Assembly (NCBI RefSeq): GCF_900116645.1 | Contig: NZ_FPBO01000029.1 | Span: forward strand, 1-64,000 | DNA: 64,000 nt | Source: Pseudoduganella namucuonensis | GTDB taxonomy: Bacteria; Pseudomonadota; Gammaproteobacteria; Burkholderiales; Burkholderiaceae_D | Direction of reading: 5' to 3' | Shown here: positions 51,992 through 60,232 of the stretch, piece by piece | Layout of the letters: the number at the start of each line of letters is the position of its first letter | How positions within the stretch are numbered: the first letter of the stretch is position 1 | Translations under genes and position numbers: made by a program | The notes under the pieces: generated by a model | Told to the model about the DNA's origin: nothing | Database searches by the model: none | The model's input: only the letters and a program-made list of their open reading frames with translations

Positions 51992-53923
51992 ATGGCGAAC
52001 CCTGCAGATGATACGGCCGCGAGCGCCATGCCGCTCGAGTTGCGGATCGAGCACGTGATGAGCGAACTCGAGCGCGTCAACCGCGCCCACCGGACCCTGA
52101 ACGCCGGCAACCGGACTCTGCTGCGCGCGTCGAACGAGCAGCAACTGCTCGACGAGATGTGCCGGGTGATCGTGGAGCCCGGCGGCTACCTCATGGCGTG
52201 CGTCGCGTATGCGGTGCACGACGAGGCCAAGAGCGTGCGCTGGCGCGCCGGCGTCGGCATCGACGTCGACTACCTCGACTCGTTCCACTTCACCTGGGCC
52301 GACACCGAATGGGGCGGCTCCCTGGCCGGCGCCGCGATCCGCGGCGGCCAGGCCGTGGTCGACAAGCACATCACCGACGCCGAGTACGCGGGCGCCGTGT
52401 TCTCCGAGGTGCTGGAGGACATGGTTCAGCGCGGCGTGCGGGCCGCCACCGCCTTTCCCTTGCGCCTGGACGGGGAAGTGCTGGGCGCGCTGCTGATCCT
52501 GGCGGCCGAGCCCGACGCCTTCGACCAGGAGGAAGTCGCCCTGCTCGGCGAGCTGGCCGACGACCTGGCGTTCGGCATCGCCACCCTGCGCACGCGCGCG
52601 CTGCACGGCGAGGCGCAGCGGACCATCGCGCGCCTGGCGTACCGGGACACGCTGACCGGCCTGGCCAACCGCACGCTGCTGGTGGACATCCTGGACGCCG
52701 CGATGCACGAGGCCAGGCGGCAGCACCGCTCGCTGGCCCTGCTGCACCTGAACGTCGGCCACTTCCACGAGATCAACAAGATGCTGGGCTACCGCGCGGG
52801 CGATGAGCTGATGCGCTCGCTCGCGCTGCGCCTGCCGGGCGACGTGCCCGACGGCGCGACGCTGGCGCGGGTGGGCGAGGCGGCGTTCGCCTTGCTGTTG
52901 CCCAGCGGCGACGCCGAGTATGCGCGCCAGGTGGCGCAGCAACTGCTGGAGGCGCTGGACGGTCCGGTCGAGGTCGCGGGCCTGACGCTGTACGCGCAGG
53001 TGGGCATCGGCATCGCCCTGTTCCCCGGCCACGCGGCCGACGCGGACGTGCTGATCCGGCGCGCCAGCGCGGCGATGGACCAGGTCAGGCCCGGGCGCAG
53101 CGGCTACGCGATCTACACCGCGGGCCAGGAGCAGGAGAGCACCCGGCGCCTGGCGCTGCTGGGGGATTTGAACCGGGCCATCAAGGACAACGAGCTGCGC
53201 CTGTATTGCCAGCCCAAGGTGGACATCCCATCCGGCTCGGTGTGCGGCGCGGAGGCCCTGGTGCGGTGGATACATCCGCGGCACGGCATGATCTCCACGA
53301 CCGAGTTCATCCAGCTGGCCGAGCAGGCGGGCACCATCACGCCGCTGACCAACTGGATGCTGGAGGCCGCGTTCAGCCAGTGCCACGCCTGGCACGAGGC
53401 GGGCCTGGAGCGCGCGCTGGCGGTCAACCTGTCGGCCCACGACCTGTACGACCAGGGACTGGTGGACCGCGTCCGCGGCATGTTCTCGACCTGGGGCGTG
53501 GGACCCGAGTTGATCCAGTTCGAGCTGACCGAGGGCACCTTGATGGCGGACCCCGACATCGCGCTGGCCACGCTGTTCAACCTGAAGAACCTGGATGTCC
53601 AGTTGTTCATCGACGACTACGGCACCGGCTACTCCAGCCTCAGCTACCTGCGGGCGCTGCCGGTCGACGCCCTGAAGATCGACCGCTCCTTCGTCACGCC
53701 GATGACGGCCAAGGACAACTCCGCCGTGATCGTGAACTCCACGATCGAGCTGGGCCACAACCTGGACTTGAAAATCGTCGCCGAGGGGGTGGAGAGCCAG
53801 GACGTGTGGGAGCAACTGGCGGCGGCCGGATGCGACGTCGCGCAGGGCTTCCTCATCAGCCGGCCGATGCCGGCCGACGAGTTTCTCGCCTGGGACGCCG
53901 GGTGGCGGCGGGCCAAGGCCTAG
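51992..53923 (+). CDS. GAF-GGDEF-EAL protein, probable cyclic-di-GMP phosphodiesterase
   Basis: This 643-residue cytoplasmic signalling protein has a GAF sensor domain at about residues 30-195. A GGDEF domain at about 220-375 has its signature degraded to 'VGEAA', so cyclase activity is unlikely. The complete EAL domain from about 390 has 'AEALVRWIHP', 'FELTEGTLM', 'IDDYGTGYSSLSYL', 'LKIDRSF' and 'IVAEGVE' motifs intact. It should hydrolyse c-di-GMP in response to a small ligand in the GAF pocket. GGAGGTG before the ATG at 51992 fixes the start. It follows the halogenase operon on the same strand with its own leader, possibly linking sugar sensing to motility or matrix control. Confidence 0.9.
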   Translation: MANPADDTAASAMPLELRIEHVMSELERVNRAHRTLNAGNRTLLRASNEQQLLDEMCRVIVEPGGYLMACVAYAVHDEAKSVRWRAGVGIDVDYLDSFHFTWADTEWGGSLAGAAIRGGQAVVDKHITDAEYAGAVFSEVLEDMVQRGVRAATAFPLRLDGEVLGALLILAAEPDAFDQEEVALLGELADDLAFGIATLRTRALHGEAQRTIARLAYRDTLTGLANRTLLVDILDAAMHEARRQHRSLALLHLNVGHFHEINKMLGYRAGDELMRSLALRLPGDVPDGATLARVGEAAFALLLPSGDAEYARQVAQQLLEALDGPVEVAGLTLYAQVGIGIALFPGHAADADVLIRRASAAMDQVRPGRSGYAIYTAGQEQESTRRLALLGDLNRAIKDNELRLYCQPKVDIPSGSVCGAEALVRWIHPRHGMISTTEFIQLAEQAGTITPLTNWMLEAAFSQCHAWHEAGLERALAVNLSAHDLYDQGLVDRVRGMFSTWGVGPELIQFELTEGTLMADPDIALATLFNLKNLDVQLFIDDYGTGYSSLSYLRALPVDALKIDRSFVTPMTAKDNSAVIVNSTIELGHNLDLKIVAEGVESQDVWEQLAAAGCDVAQGFLISRPMPADEFLAWDAGWRRAKA

Positions 53924-53989
53924 CGCGGGACGCCGACGGGGGACGAAGGGGAGTGCCCCTCCCGGTATATTAATTGGATATATCTCCAG

Positions 53990-54031
53990 TGAATTTTGTC
54001 AATTGTTTAGGCAAAACCCGCGTGACACACT
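53990..54031 (+). promoter_or_regulatory. Shared-architecture promoter E (GH59 gene)
   Basis: GTGAATTTTGTCAATTG carries the common TTTTNNNAATTG core and overlaps a -35 of TTGTTT (54003-54008). A 17-base spacer leads to CACACT (54026-54031). This is the most divergent of the five, but the spacing is exact. It leaves an 80-base leader. An AT-rich stretch just upstream (53965-53985) could hold another site. Confidence 0.5.
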
Positions 54032-54119
54032 CAGCCCTCGTGGCGTGAGCTCATATATTAGTGCCTCATCGGCGCCCGCGCCCACGCCGTCCATTATAAA
54101 AACTCCAAGGGACTTCACC

Positions 54120-56312
54120 ATGCGCGACCGTATCTGTGGGCCGCTGATTCTGGCGGCCTTCGCGGCCCTGGCCGGCCCGTCCGCCGCCGCCGACGCACCA
54201 TCCAGCGTGCAACGCATTGAATTGAAAGGGGACGCCGGCGGCAAACGCTTCGACGGCATCGGCGTCGTGGACGGCGGCGGCGCCACCTCCGTCCTGCTGA
54301 AGGACTACCCGGAACCCCAGCGCAGCCAGATCCTGGACCTGATGTACAAGCCGAAGTTCGGCGCCTCGGTCAGCGCCTTGCTGGTGGAGATTCCCGGCGA
54401 CGGCAACGCCACCCAGGGCTCGATGCCCAGCCATATGCACACCCGGGACGACCTCGACTACACGCGCGGCTACATGTGGTGGGTGATGCGGGAGGCGAAG
54501 AAGCGCAATCCCGCGCTGACGCTGGACGGCACGGCCTGGAGCGGACCGGGCTGGATCGGCGACCAGGGCAACGGCTTCCCCCAAGGCGGCGGCAAGGGGG
54601 AGTTCTTCTCGACGGACGCGGCGGATTACTACGTGAGCTGGCTCAAGGGGCTGCGCGAGGTGTACGGCCTGGAGTTCGACGCCATCGGCAGCCGCAACGA
54701 GAAGGGCGTCAGCTACGACTTCGTGAAGGCGCTGCGCGCCCGGCTCGACGCGCATGGCTACGGCAAGGTGAAGATCCACAGCTTCGACAACTGGCCGGAT
54801 CAATCGAAGTATGATTTCGTCAAGGACATGCCGGGGGACAAGGCGCTGCGCGATGCCATCGACATCATCAGCGCGCACGTCAACGTGCTCGACAAATCCA
54901 GGGTCCCGCCGGAGGTGAGGGAGGCGGCCGCCGCAATGGGCAAGCCGCTGTGGAACACCGAGGGGCATGTGTACATCGCCGGTTACGACGGGGCGATAGG
55001 CGTGGTGCGCGCCTTCAACGAGAACTACGTCCACAACGGCATCACCAAGATCGTCAACTGGTACGGCATCGCGGGCGTGTACACCACGGAACCCTATGCC
55101 GGCGACAAGGAGGCCGCGATCCGCGCCAACTGGCCATGGAGCGGCCACTACAGCCTGAATCCGCACGTGTGGGCCTATGCCCACTACGGCCAGTTCACCG
55201 AGGCCGGCTGGACCTACCTGAACGGCGGTAGCGGCGAGCTGGCCGGCGGCGGCACCTTCGTCACGCTCAAGTCTCCCGGCAAGGACTACAGCGTCATCAT
55301 CGAAACCAGGGAGGCCAAGACGCCGCAGCCGGTGCGCCTGGAGGTGGGCGGCGGCTTGTCCAGCGGGGACGTGGCGGTTTGGCGCAGCAACGAGCGCGAG
55401 CAGTTCGTCCGCCTCGCCGACGTCGCCCCGCGAAACGGCGTGGTCGCGCTGACGCTGGACCCGAATTCCATCTATTCGCTGACCACGACCCGGGGCCAGC
55501 AAAAAGGCGCGTTCGCCGAGGCGCCCCCGTTGAAGGCCTTCCCATTCCCTTACCGGGAGACCTTCGAGCAGTACGCGCGGCCAAGGGAATGGGGCCACCT
55601 GCCGCGCTATTTCGCCGACATCGCGGGCGCGTTCGAGCTGGCGTCCTGTCCGGGCGGGAAGGGCGTCTGCATGCGGCAGGCGGTGCCGGTGCCCACGCAT
55701 TCCTGGGCGCCGGACTGGAAGCCCTACACCATCATCGGCGACGAGCAGTGGTCGGACTACGAGGTCGGCGCCGATGTCTACCTGAACCCCGGCGAGGAGG
55801 CCGGCGTGATGGGCCGCGTCAACCATGTCGGGACCGGATACGGATTCATCCCCAAGGGCTACTACCTGCAATTGAGCGACGGCGGCCGGGCCGAGCTGGT
55901 GGTGGTGCGCGGCAAGGCGGACAAGAAGGCGCTGGTGGGCGACGCCGAGCAGCAGGCGCTGATCAAGGCGCAGAACGACGCCAGCGAAGGCGGCGAGAAA
56001 GTGCTGGCGGCGGCGCGGGTGGCGGGGGTGGGCGCGCGGCGCTGGCACAACTTGAAGCTCCGCTTCAAGGGCGCCGCGATCACCGGCTTCGTGGACGGCA
56101 AGCCGGTGCTCACCGCCACGGACGGCTTGTACGGCAAGGGCATGGCGGGCGTGATGGCCGGCGCGGACCGGCAAAAGCTCGGCATGCCGTACTTCGACAA
56201 CGTGACGGTCAACCGGGTCGACGGGCCGGAGCCCGCGGCCTCGGTCGCGCTGCCGGGCCAGGAGCCGATCTACCGCGCCAGCGGCAGCGCGTCGGCGAGG
56301 CTGCCGAAGTAG
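54120..56312 (+). CDS. GH59 family beta-galactosidase (galactocerebrosidase-like, secreted)
   Basis: The 730-residue secreted enzyme resembles animal galactosylceramidase: 'FDGIGVVDGGGATSVLL', 'YPEPQRSQILDLMYKPKFGAS' and 'HMHTRDDLDYTRGY' open the barrel. The acid/base E194 lies in 'GSRNEKG' and the nucleophile E281 in 'WNTEGH'. A beta-sandwich and a C-terminal lectin-like domain (from about residue 480) complete the GH59 plan. It cleaves terminal beta-galactose; in this setting the likely substrate is plant galactan or arabinogalactan. The signal peptide ends at 'PSAAADAP'. AAGG before the ATG supports the start. It is a single-gene unit with promoter E. No clear terminator is seen after it. 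Confidence 0.87.
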   Translation: MRDRICGPLILAAFAALAGPSAAADAPSSVQRIELKGDAGGKRFDGIGVVDGGGATSVLLKDYPEPQRSQILDLMYKPKFGASVSALLVEIPGDGNATQGSMPSHMHTRDDLDYTRGYMWWVMREAKKRNPALTLDGTAWSGPGWIGDQGNGFPQGGGKGEFFSTDAADYYVSWLKGLREVYGLEFDAIGSRNEKGVSYDFVKALRARLDAHGYGKVKIHSFDNWPDQSKYDFVKDMPGDKALRDAIDIISAHVNVLDKSRVPPEVREAAAAMGKPLWNTEGHVYIAGYDGAIGVVRAFNENYVHNGITKIVNWYGIAGVYTTEPYAGDKEAAIRANWPWSGHYSLNPHVWAYAHYGQFTEAGWTYLNGGSGELAGGGTFVTLKSPGKDYSVIIETREAKTPQPVRLEVGGGLSSGDVAVWRSNEREQFVRLADVAPRNGVVALTLDPNSIYSLTTTRGQQKGAFAEAPPLKAFPFPYRETFEQYARPREWGHLPRYFADIAGAFELASCPGGKGVCMRQAVPVPTHSWAPDWKPYTIIGDEQWSDYEVGADVYLNPGEEAGVMGRVNHVGTGYGFIPKGYYLQLSDGGRAELVVVRGKADKKALVGDAEQQALIKAQNDASEGGEKVLAAARVAGVGARRWHNLKLRFKGAAITGFVDGKPVLTATDGLYGKGMAGVMAGADRQKLGMPYFDNVTVNRVDGPEPAASVALPGQEPIYRASGSASARLPK

Positions 56313-56383
56313 CAGGCGCCGTCGGTCGCCAGGTAGCGCGGCAGCTACACAACGCCCATGTCATCAAGCTGTCAAGATGGTTT

Positions 56384-56401
56384 GATATTCTTCGAAATGT
56401 C
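56384..56401. promoter_or_regulatory. Candidate ArsR operator
   Basis: GATATTCTTCGAAATGTC is an imperfect inverted repeat (5 of 6 arm bases pair around a TTCGA core), 37 bases before the arsR start. ArsR sites are commonly AT-rich repeats of this kind, so arsenite-relieved autorepression is expected. Confidence 0.45.
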
Positions 56402-56438
56402 GTATTGTCGCGGCATTCAACCATTCACCGCCTCGCAC

Positions 56439-56780
56439 ATGGAAACCAAACAAGTCATAGCCGCGCTGTCGGCGCTGGCGCAGGAATCGCGGCTGGCCAC
56501 GTTCCGCTTGCTGGTGCGGACCGGCCCGGCCGGGCTGGCGGCCAGCAAGATCGCGGAACACCTCGATGTCGCGCCTTCGTCGTTGTCGTTCCACCTGAGG
56601 GAGCTCACTCATGCAGGCCTGATCACGGCCCGGCAGGATGGCCGCTTCGTCATCTACAGCGCCCATTTCGAGACCATGAACGGCCTGCTCGCCTTCTTGA
56701 CCGACAACTGCTGCGGCGGCGCCCCGTGCGCCGTGCCGGCGGTCGCCTGCGATCCCGCCCCGGCGGGCCGCCGCGCCTGA
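56439..56780 (+). CDS. arsR: ArsR-family arsenic-responsive repressor
   Basis: This 113-residue repressor has an ArsR/SmtB winged helix ('ALAQESRLATFRLLVRTGPA', 'DVAPSSLSFHLRELTHAGLI'). A C-terminal cysteine cluster (NCCGGAPC, with another Cys near the end) would bind arsenite, so the sensing site is C-terminal and not in the DNA-binding helix. The ATG at 56439 is preferred; the longer frame to 56358 lies over the operator. It heads a four-gene operon with two arsenate reductases and an aquaglyceroporin, which it should repress until As(III) is present. Confidence 0.9.
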   Translation: METKQVIAALSALAQESRLATFRLLVRTGPAGLAASKIAEHLDVAPSSLSFHLRELTHAGLITARQDGRFVIYSAHFETMNGLLAFLTDNCCGGAPCAVPAVACDPAPAGRRA

Positions 56781-56807
56781 AACCAACCATCACCAAGGGA
56801 ACCTGAC

Positions 56808-57287
56808 GTGAACGTACTGATCCTCTGCACCGGAAACTCCTGCCGCTCCATCCTGGGCGAAGCCACCTTCAACCACCTGGCGCCGGAAGGCTGGCGCGCC
56901 CTCAGCGCCGGCAGCAAGCCGGCCGGCTATGTGCATCCGCGCTCGCTGGCCCTGCTGGAACGCGAGGGCATTTCCACCGAGGGTTACCACAGCAAGTCCT
57001 GGGACAATCTGCCGGTCACCCCGGACATCGTGATCAGCGTGTGCGGCAACGCCGCCGGCGAACAGTGCCCGGCCTATCTGGGGCCGGTGCTGCGCGCGCA
57101 CTGGGGCGTGGAGGATCCGGCCCACGTGACCGGTACCGAGGAGGAGATCGACGCCGCCTTCGTGCACGCCTACCGCACGCTGCGCGCCCGCATCGAGGCC
57201 TTCTTCGCCCTGCCGCTGGCCGGGCTGAAGGACGACCGCGCGCGCCTGAAGGCCGAGCTGGACCGCATCGGCACCCTGCAAGCCTGA
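56808..57287 (+). CDS. arsC: Arsenate reductase ArsC, thioredoxin-type, copy 1
   Basis: This 159-residue low-molecular-weight phosphatase-fold enzyme has the P-loop 'CTGNSCRS' (Cys-X5-Arg) at its start and the redox pair in 'SVCGNAAGEQCP' around residue 78. These are the three cysteines used by thioredoxin-coupled arsenate reductases to reduce As(V) to As(III). The P-loop carries an additional Cys before Arg, unlike copy 2. It starts with GTG after AAGGGA, 27 bases after arsR, and is followed by copy 2 after 13 bases. It may prefer different partners or metals. Confidence 0.88.
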   Translation: MNVLILCTGNSCRSILGEATFNHLAPEGWRALSAGSKPAGYVHPRSLALLEREGISTEGYHSKSWDNLPVTPDIVISVCGNAAGEQCPAYLGPVLRAHWGVEDPAHVTGTEEEIDAAFVHAYRTLRARIEAFFALPLAGLKDDRARLKAELDRIGTLQA

Positions 57288-57300
57288 CCTGGAGCCCACC

Positions 57301-57801
57301 ATGAGCGACAAAGCCTACAACGTACTGTTCCTGTGCACCGGCAATTCGGCGCGCAGCATCATGGCCGAAGCCCTGCTGAACGGCGACGGCACCGGGCGCT
57401 TCCGCGCCTACAGCGCCGGCAGCCACCCGGCCGGCGCCGTCAACCCGTACGCGCTGGAGCAGATCCAGGCGATCGGCCACACCCAACCCGATCTGCGCAG
57501 CAAATCGTGGGACGAGTTCGCCGCCGCCGACGCGCCGGAGATGGATTTCGTCATCACCGTGTGCGACAAGGCCGCCGGTGAAGTCTGCCCGTTCTGGCCC
57601 GGCCAGCCGGTCACCGCGCACTGGGGTTTCCGAGACCCGGCCGCCGTCACCGGCGGCGCCGACGAGATCCGCCAGGCCTTCGCCACGGTTTGCCGCGAGA
57701 TCAAGACGCGCCTGGACATCTTCCGCAGCCTGCCGATCGAGAAGCTCGACAAACTGGCGCTGCGGCGCGAGCTGGCGAAGATCGGCGGGGTGCAGCCATG
57801 A
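57301..57801 (+). CDS. arsC: Arsenate reductase ArsC, thioredoxin-type, copy 2
   Basis: This is a 166-residue paralogue of the preceding enzyme. It has the P-loop 'CTGNSARS', an 'RSKSWDEF' catalytic Asp region and the redox pair in 'TVCDKAAGEVCP'. It starts with ATG behind GGAG. Its stop overlaps the aqpS start by four bases (ATGA), so reduction and efflux are translationally coupled. Two differing reductases in tandem suggest division of labour or gene dosage. Confidence 0.9.
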   Translation: MSDKAYNVLFLCTGNSARSIMAEALLNGDGTGRFRAYSAGSHPAGAVNPYALEQIQAIGHTQPDLRSKSWDEFAAADAPEMDFVITVCDKAAGEVCPFWPGQPVTAHWGFRDPAAVTGGADEIRQAFATVCREIKTRLDIFRSLPIEKLDKLALRRELAKIGGVQP

Positions 57802-58520
57802 CGCTGGCACGGCGCCTGGTGGCCGAGGGGCTGGGCACGGCGCTGCTGTTGGCGATGGTGGTCGGCTCGGGCATCATGGCCGAGCGGCTGGCCGGCGGCA
57901 ACGTGGCGATCGCCTTGCTGGCCAACACCATCGCCACCGGCGCCGGGCTGGTGGCGCTGATCTTGATGTTCGGCGCCATTTCCGGCGCGCACTTCAATCC
58001 GGCGGTCACGCTGTCCGAGGCCTGGCAGAAGAATGTCCCGCCCGGCGAGGTGCTGCCCTACATCGCGGCGCAGGTGGCGGGCGCCTTCGCCGGCGTGGCC
58101 GCCGCGCACGGCATGTTCGGCGAGGCCTTGTTCTTCGCGTCCGAGCACGCGCGCACCGGCCCGTCGCAGTGGTGGAGCGAGTTCGTGGCCACCTTCGGCC
58201 TGATCGGCGTGATCATCGGTTGTTCGCGCAGCAGGCCCGGCATCACGCCGTTCGCGGTGGCCGCCTACATCACGGCCGCGTACTGGTTCACGGCGTCGAC
58301 CTCGTTCGCCAATCCGGCCGTGACCTTGGCGCGCAGTGCCAGCAACACCTTCGCCGGCATCCGGCCGGCGGACGCGCCGGGCTTCATCCTGGCCCAGCTG
58401 GCCGGCGCCGCGGCGGCGACGCTGGTGTTCCGCTGGTTGTATCCGGCGCCGCCGGCCAATGCCACGGTGGCCGGCACGGTGGCGCCCGGCGATTTCATCC
58501 CCGCCCTGGAGGACCGCTGA
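57798..58520 (+). CDS. aqpS: MIP-family aquaglyceroporin of the arsenic operon (AqpS-like)
   Basis: This 240-residue channel has six predicted helices and two NPA boxes ('AHFNPAVTL' near residue 67 and 'SFANPAVTLARS' near 175). In operons with arsC it acts as a passive As(III) exit route, as shown for rhizobial AqpS: arsenate enters, is reduced, and arsenite leaves down its gradient. No ArsB, Acr3 or ArsA pump gene is present here, so this channel seems to be the only exit encoded in the operon. The 5' end overlaps arsC by four bases. The following 91 bases up to the GH43 stop hold nothing I can support. Confidence 0.88.
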   Translation: MTLARRLVAEGLGTALLLAMVVGSGIMAERLAGGNVAIALLANTIATGAGLVALILMFGAISGAHFNPAVTLSEAWQKNVPPGEVLPYIAAQVAGAFAGVAAAHGMFGEALFFASEHARTGPSQWWSEFVATFGLIGVIIGCSRSRPGITPFAVAAYITAAYWFTASTSFANPAVTLARSASNTFAGIRPADAPGFILAQLAGAAAATLVFRWLYPAPPANATVAGTVAPGDFIPALEDR

Positions 58521-58611
58521 GCATGGCTTTCGATTCGCCCGATATCAGGCCGAATTGCTGGACGTGCCGAGCATGGACCGGCTCGCGTCGTGCTGGCGGC
58601 CTTAGGCGGCC

Positions 58612-59736
58612 TCAGGCGCCCTTGCCGGCGAAATAGCCCTGCAGGCGCTTCAACTCCTCGGCGGTGATGTGCATGACGGCGCCATGTTTCGGGCCGCTGA
58701 AGTTGGTGGCCTTCATCGGCGAACCCGGCTCGTTGAAGCGGCCGAGGTTTTTGTAATGGACGAAATCGGTGGTTTCGGAGAACCCCATGTTGTTCGGCTT
58801 GGCGCCGAACACGTCGTACATCAGCACATGGCTTTTGCCGCCCAGGCGGGGCCAGGCCATGGGGGCTTCGCAGGCGACCGTCTCGGGGTCCACCTTGGCC
58901 GGATCGAACTGGTAACCCTCGTTGATCTTGTTCGACACCGCGTGCCGCAGGCCGCCGGGTTTGTCATGGGCGACGTAGTACAGGTGGTATTTGTCGCCGA
59001 CCTTGTTGATGTCGCCGTCGATCGTGCTTTTGGTCGCGTCCGGGTAGGTGAACAGCCGTTTCGGTTCGGTCGTCAGGGTGGTGAAAGCCTTGTCCGCATA
59101 GGAGTAGACCATGTGGTCCGGGCTGCCCTTCAAGCGCGTCGTGAAGTAGACCATGAGCTTGTTCCGCTCCTTGTCGAAAATGGTCTGCGGCGCCCAGGCC
59201 ACGCCGATGTCGGCGTAGGCGGGAAAGAGTTCGCCCACGTGCACCAGTGAATGCGTCCAGTGGATCAGGTCATAGGACTTCATCAGGATCAGGGCGCGGT
59301 TGTTGCCCCAGCCGTACTGCTCGCCCGGGCGTTCCCATTCCGTGGCGCGCAGGCCTTCCTTTTGCGCGTAGATGTGCAAGTCCGTCATCGACAGGTAGAA
59401 CGCGCCATCGGGACCGCGCATGATGTGCGGATCGCGCACGCCTTTCTGTTCCGAGATGTCCTTGCCGAGCAGGATGGGCTCGGCGCCGTTGACGTCGGTG
59501 AAGGTGTAGCCGTCCGTGGAGGTGGCGAAATAAATCGAATGCGTCTCGTCCTTGAAGTACACGAACAGGTAGGCGGCGAGTTCCTTTTCGCCGGGGGCCT
59601 TGGCGCCGGCCGCCGGGGTGATGGTCTTGACGATTTGTACCTGCCGGGCGGCCGGCTTGGCGTCCGTGGCGGCCCCGGCGGATGCCGCCAGCAGTGCGCC
59701 TATCGCCATGGCGGTGATTTTCAAAGAGTGTTTCAT
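58612..59736 (-). CDS. GH43-like five-bladed propeller glycosidase (secreted)
   Basis: This 374-residue secreted protein has a signal peptide ending 'ASAGAAT'. Propeller blades of the GH43/GH117-like clan follow: 'AAYLFVYFKDETHSIYFATS', 'GVRDPHIMRGPDGAFYLSM', 'DIGVAWAPQTIFDKERNKLM' and 'STIDGDINKVGDKYHLYYV'. The acidic residues in RDP, the WAPQ segment and 'IDGD' fit the catalytic positions of GH43 arabinosidases. It is probably an arabinofuranosidase or galactosidase acting on side chains. GGAGACC precedes the ATG. It is isolated from the other sugar genes by the arsenic operon, but a LacI-like operator lies before it. Confidence 0.78.
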   Translation of the reverse strand: MKHSLKITAMAIGALLAASAGAATDAKPAARQVQIVKTITPAAGAKAPGEKELAAYLFVYFKDETHSIYFATSTDGYTFTDVNGAEPILLGKDISEQKGVRDPHIMRGPDGAFYLSMTDLHIYAQKEGLRATEWERPGEQYGWGNNRALILMKSYDLIHWTHSLVHVGELFPAYADIGVAWAPQTIFDKERNKLMVYFTTRLKGSPDHMVYSYADKAFTTLTTEPKRLFTYPDATKSTIDGDINKVGDKYHLYYVAHDKPGGLRHAVSNKINEGYQFDPAKVDPETVACEAPMAWPRLGGKSHVLMYDVFGAKPNNMGFSETTDFVHYKNLGRFNEPGSPMKATNFSGPKHGAVMHITAEELKRLQGYFAGKGA

Positions 59737-59756
59737 TTGGTCTCCAGGTTTTTAGT

Positions 59757-59777
59757 GCTGGTAACGGTAACACCAGC
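59757..59777. promoter_or_regulatory. Candidate operator upstream of the GH43-like gene
   Basis: GCTGGT and ACCAGC form inverted arms around a 9-base centre containing GGTAAC-type halves, 20 bases upstream of the start. It resembles LacI-family sites but differs from the locus consensus TTGGTATCGATACCAA. Confidence 0.35.
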
Positions 59778-59864
59778 GCGTTGCGCTTTGAAGACCATTT
59801 GGCGCCGCCACGCGATATTTCATCGCGGGCCGCGATTTGGTTATCGCAGGCCCGGCGCCAATTT

Positions 59865-60173
59865 TTATGGGCGACGCCAGGTGTCGAGTTCCCGGCGAAG
59901 TCGGTCACGGTGCTGGAACTGCGCTAAGCACGCGATCCGTCCGGCGTGAACATTCCTGATGTACAGGATGAAAGCACCGCGTTCCCGCGCGTCGAGGGCG
60001 GTGGCGGTGTTTTTGGCCAGTTCGACGAATTGGTCCGCCGCCCGCCTTTTGCCGTTTCCGATGGCGCTGGCGAGAATGGGCGCTCCCTCCGATGTCGTTG
60101 CCGACAGCGGGCCGACGCGGTCCTTCAACGCCATTACTAGTAGGGACGCCTTGACATTTTTCAACAGTTTCAT
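59865..60173 (-). CDS. Hypothetical protein (102 aa)
   Basis: No family is recognised. It starts MKLLKNVKASLLVMALK and is rich in Lys, Ala and Arg, with an amphipathic N-terminus. It ends close to the GH43 promoter. Its ATG overlaps the stop of a 20-codon frame upstream (ATGA), which itself overlaps the stop of another frame, so the three could be a coupled set or pieces of one frameshifted gene. Base use is less GC-rich than in the neighbours. AGAAGGGC before the start is a reasonable ribosome-binding site. Possibly foreign DNA brought in with the nearby IS. Confidence 0.4.
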   Translation of the reverse strand: MKLLKNVKASLLVMALKDRVGPLSATTSEGAPILASAIGNGKRRAADQFVELAKNTATALDARERGAFILYIRNVHAGRIACLAQFQHRDRLRRELDTWRRP

Positions 60174-60232
60174 TCGCAGCCCTTCTGTTCCAAGGCTTCT
60201 TGAACCGACGCCTTTGCACTGTCCAGACTCAT
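60170..60232 (-). CDS. Very short coupled ORF (20 aa)
   Basis: The frame MSLDSAKASVQEALEQKGCE starts inside the stop of the upstream frame and ends inside the start of the 102-residue ORF, both by ATGA overlaps. It would form a short acidic helix. It may be a true micro-ORF, or it may show that a larger gene has been broken into frames. Confidence 0.25.
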   Translation of the reverse strand: MSLDSAKASVQEALEQKGCE

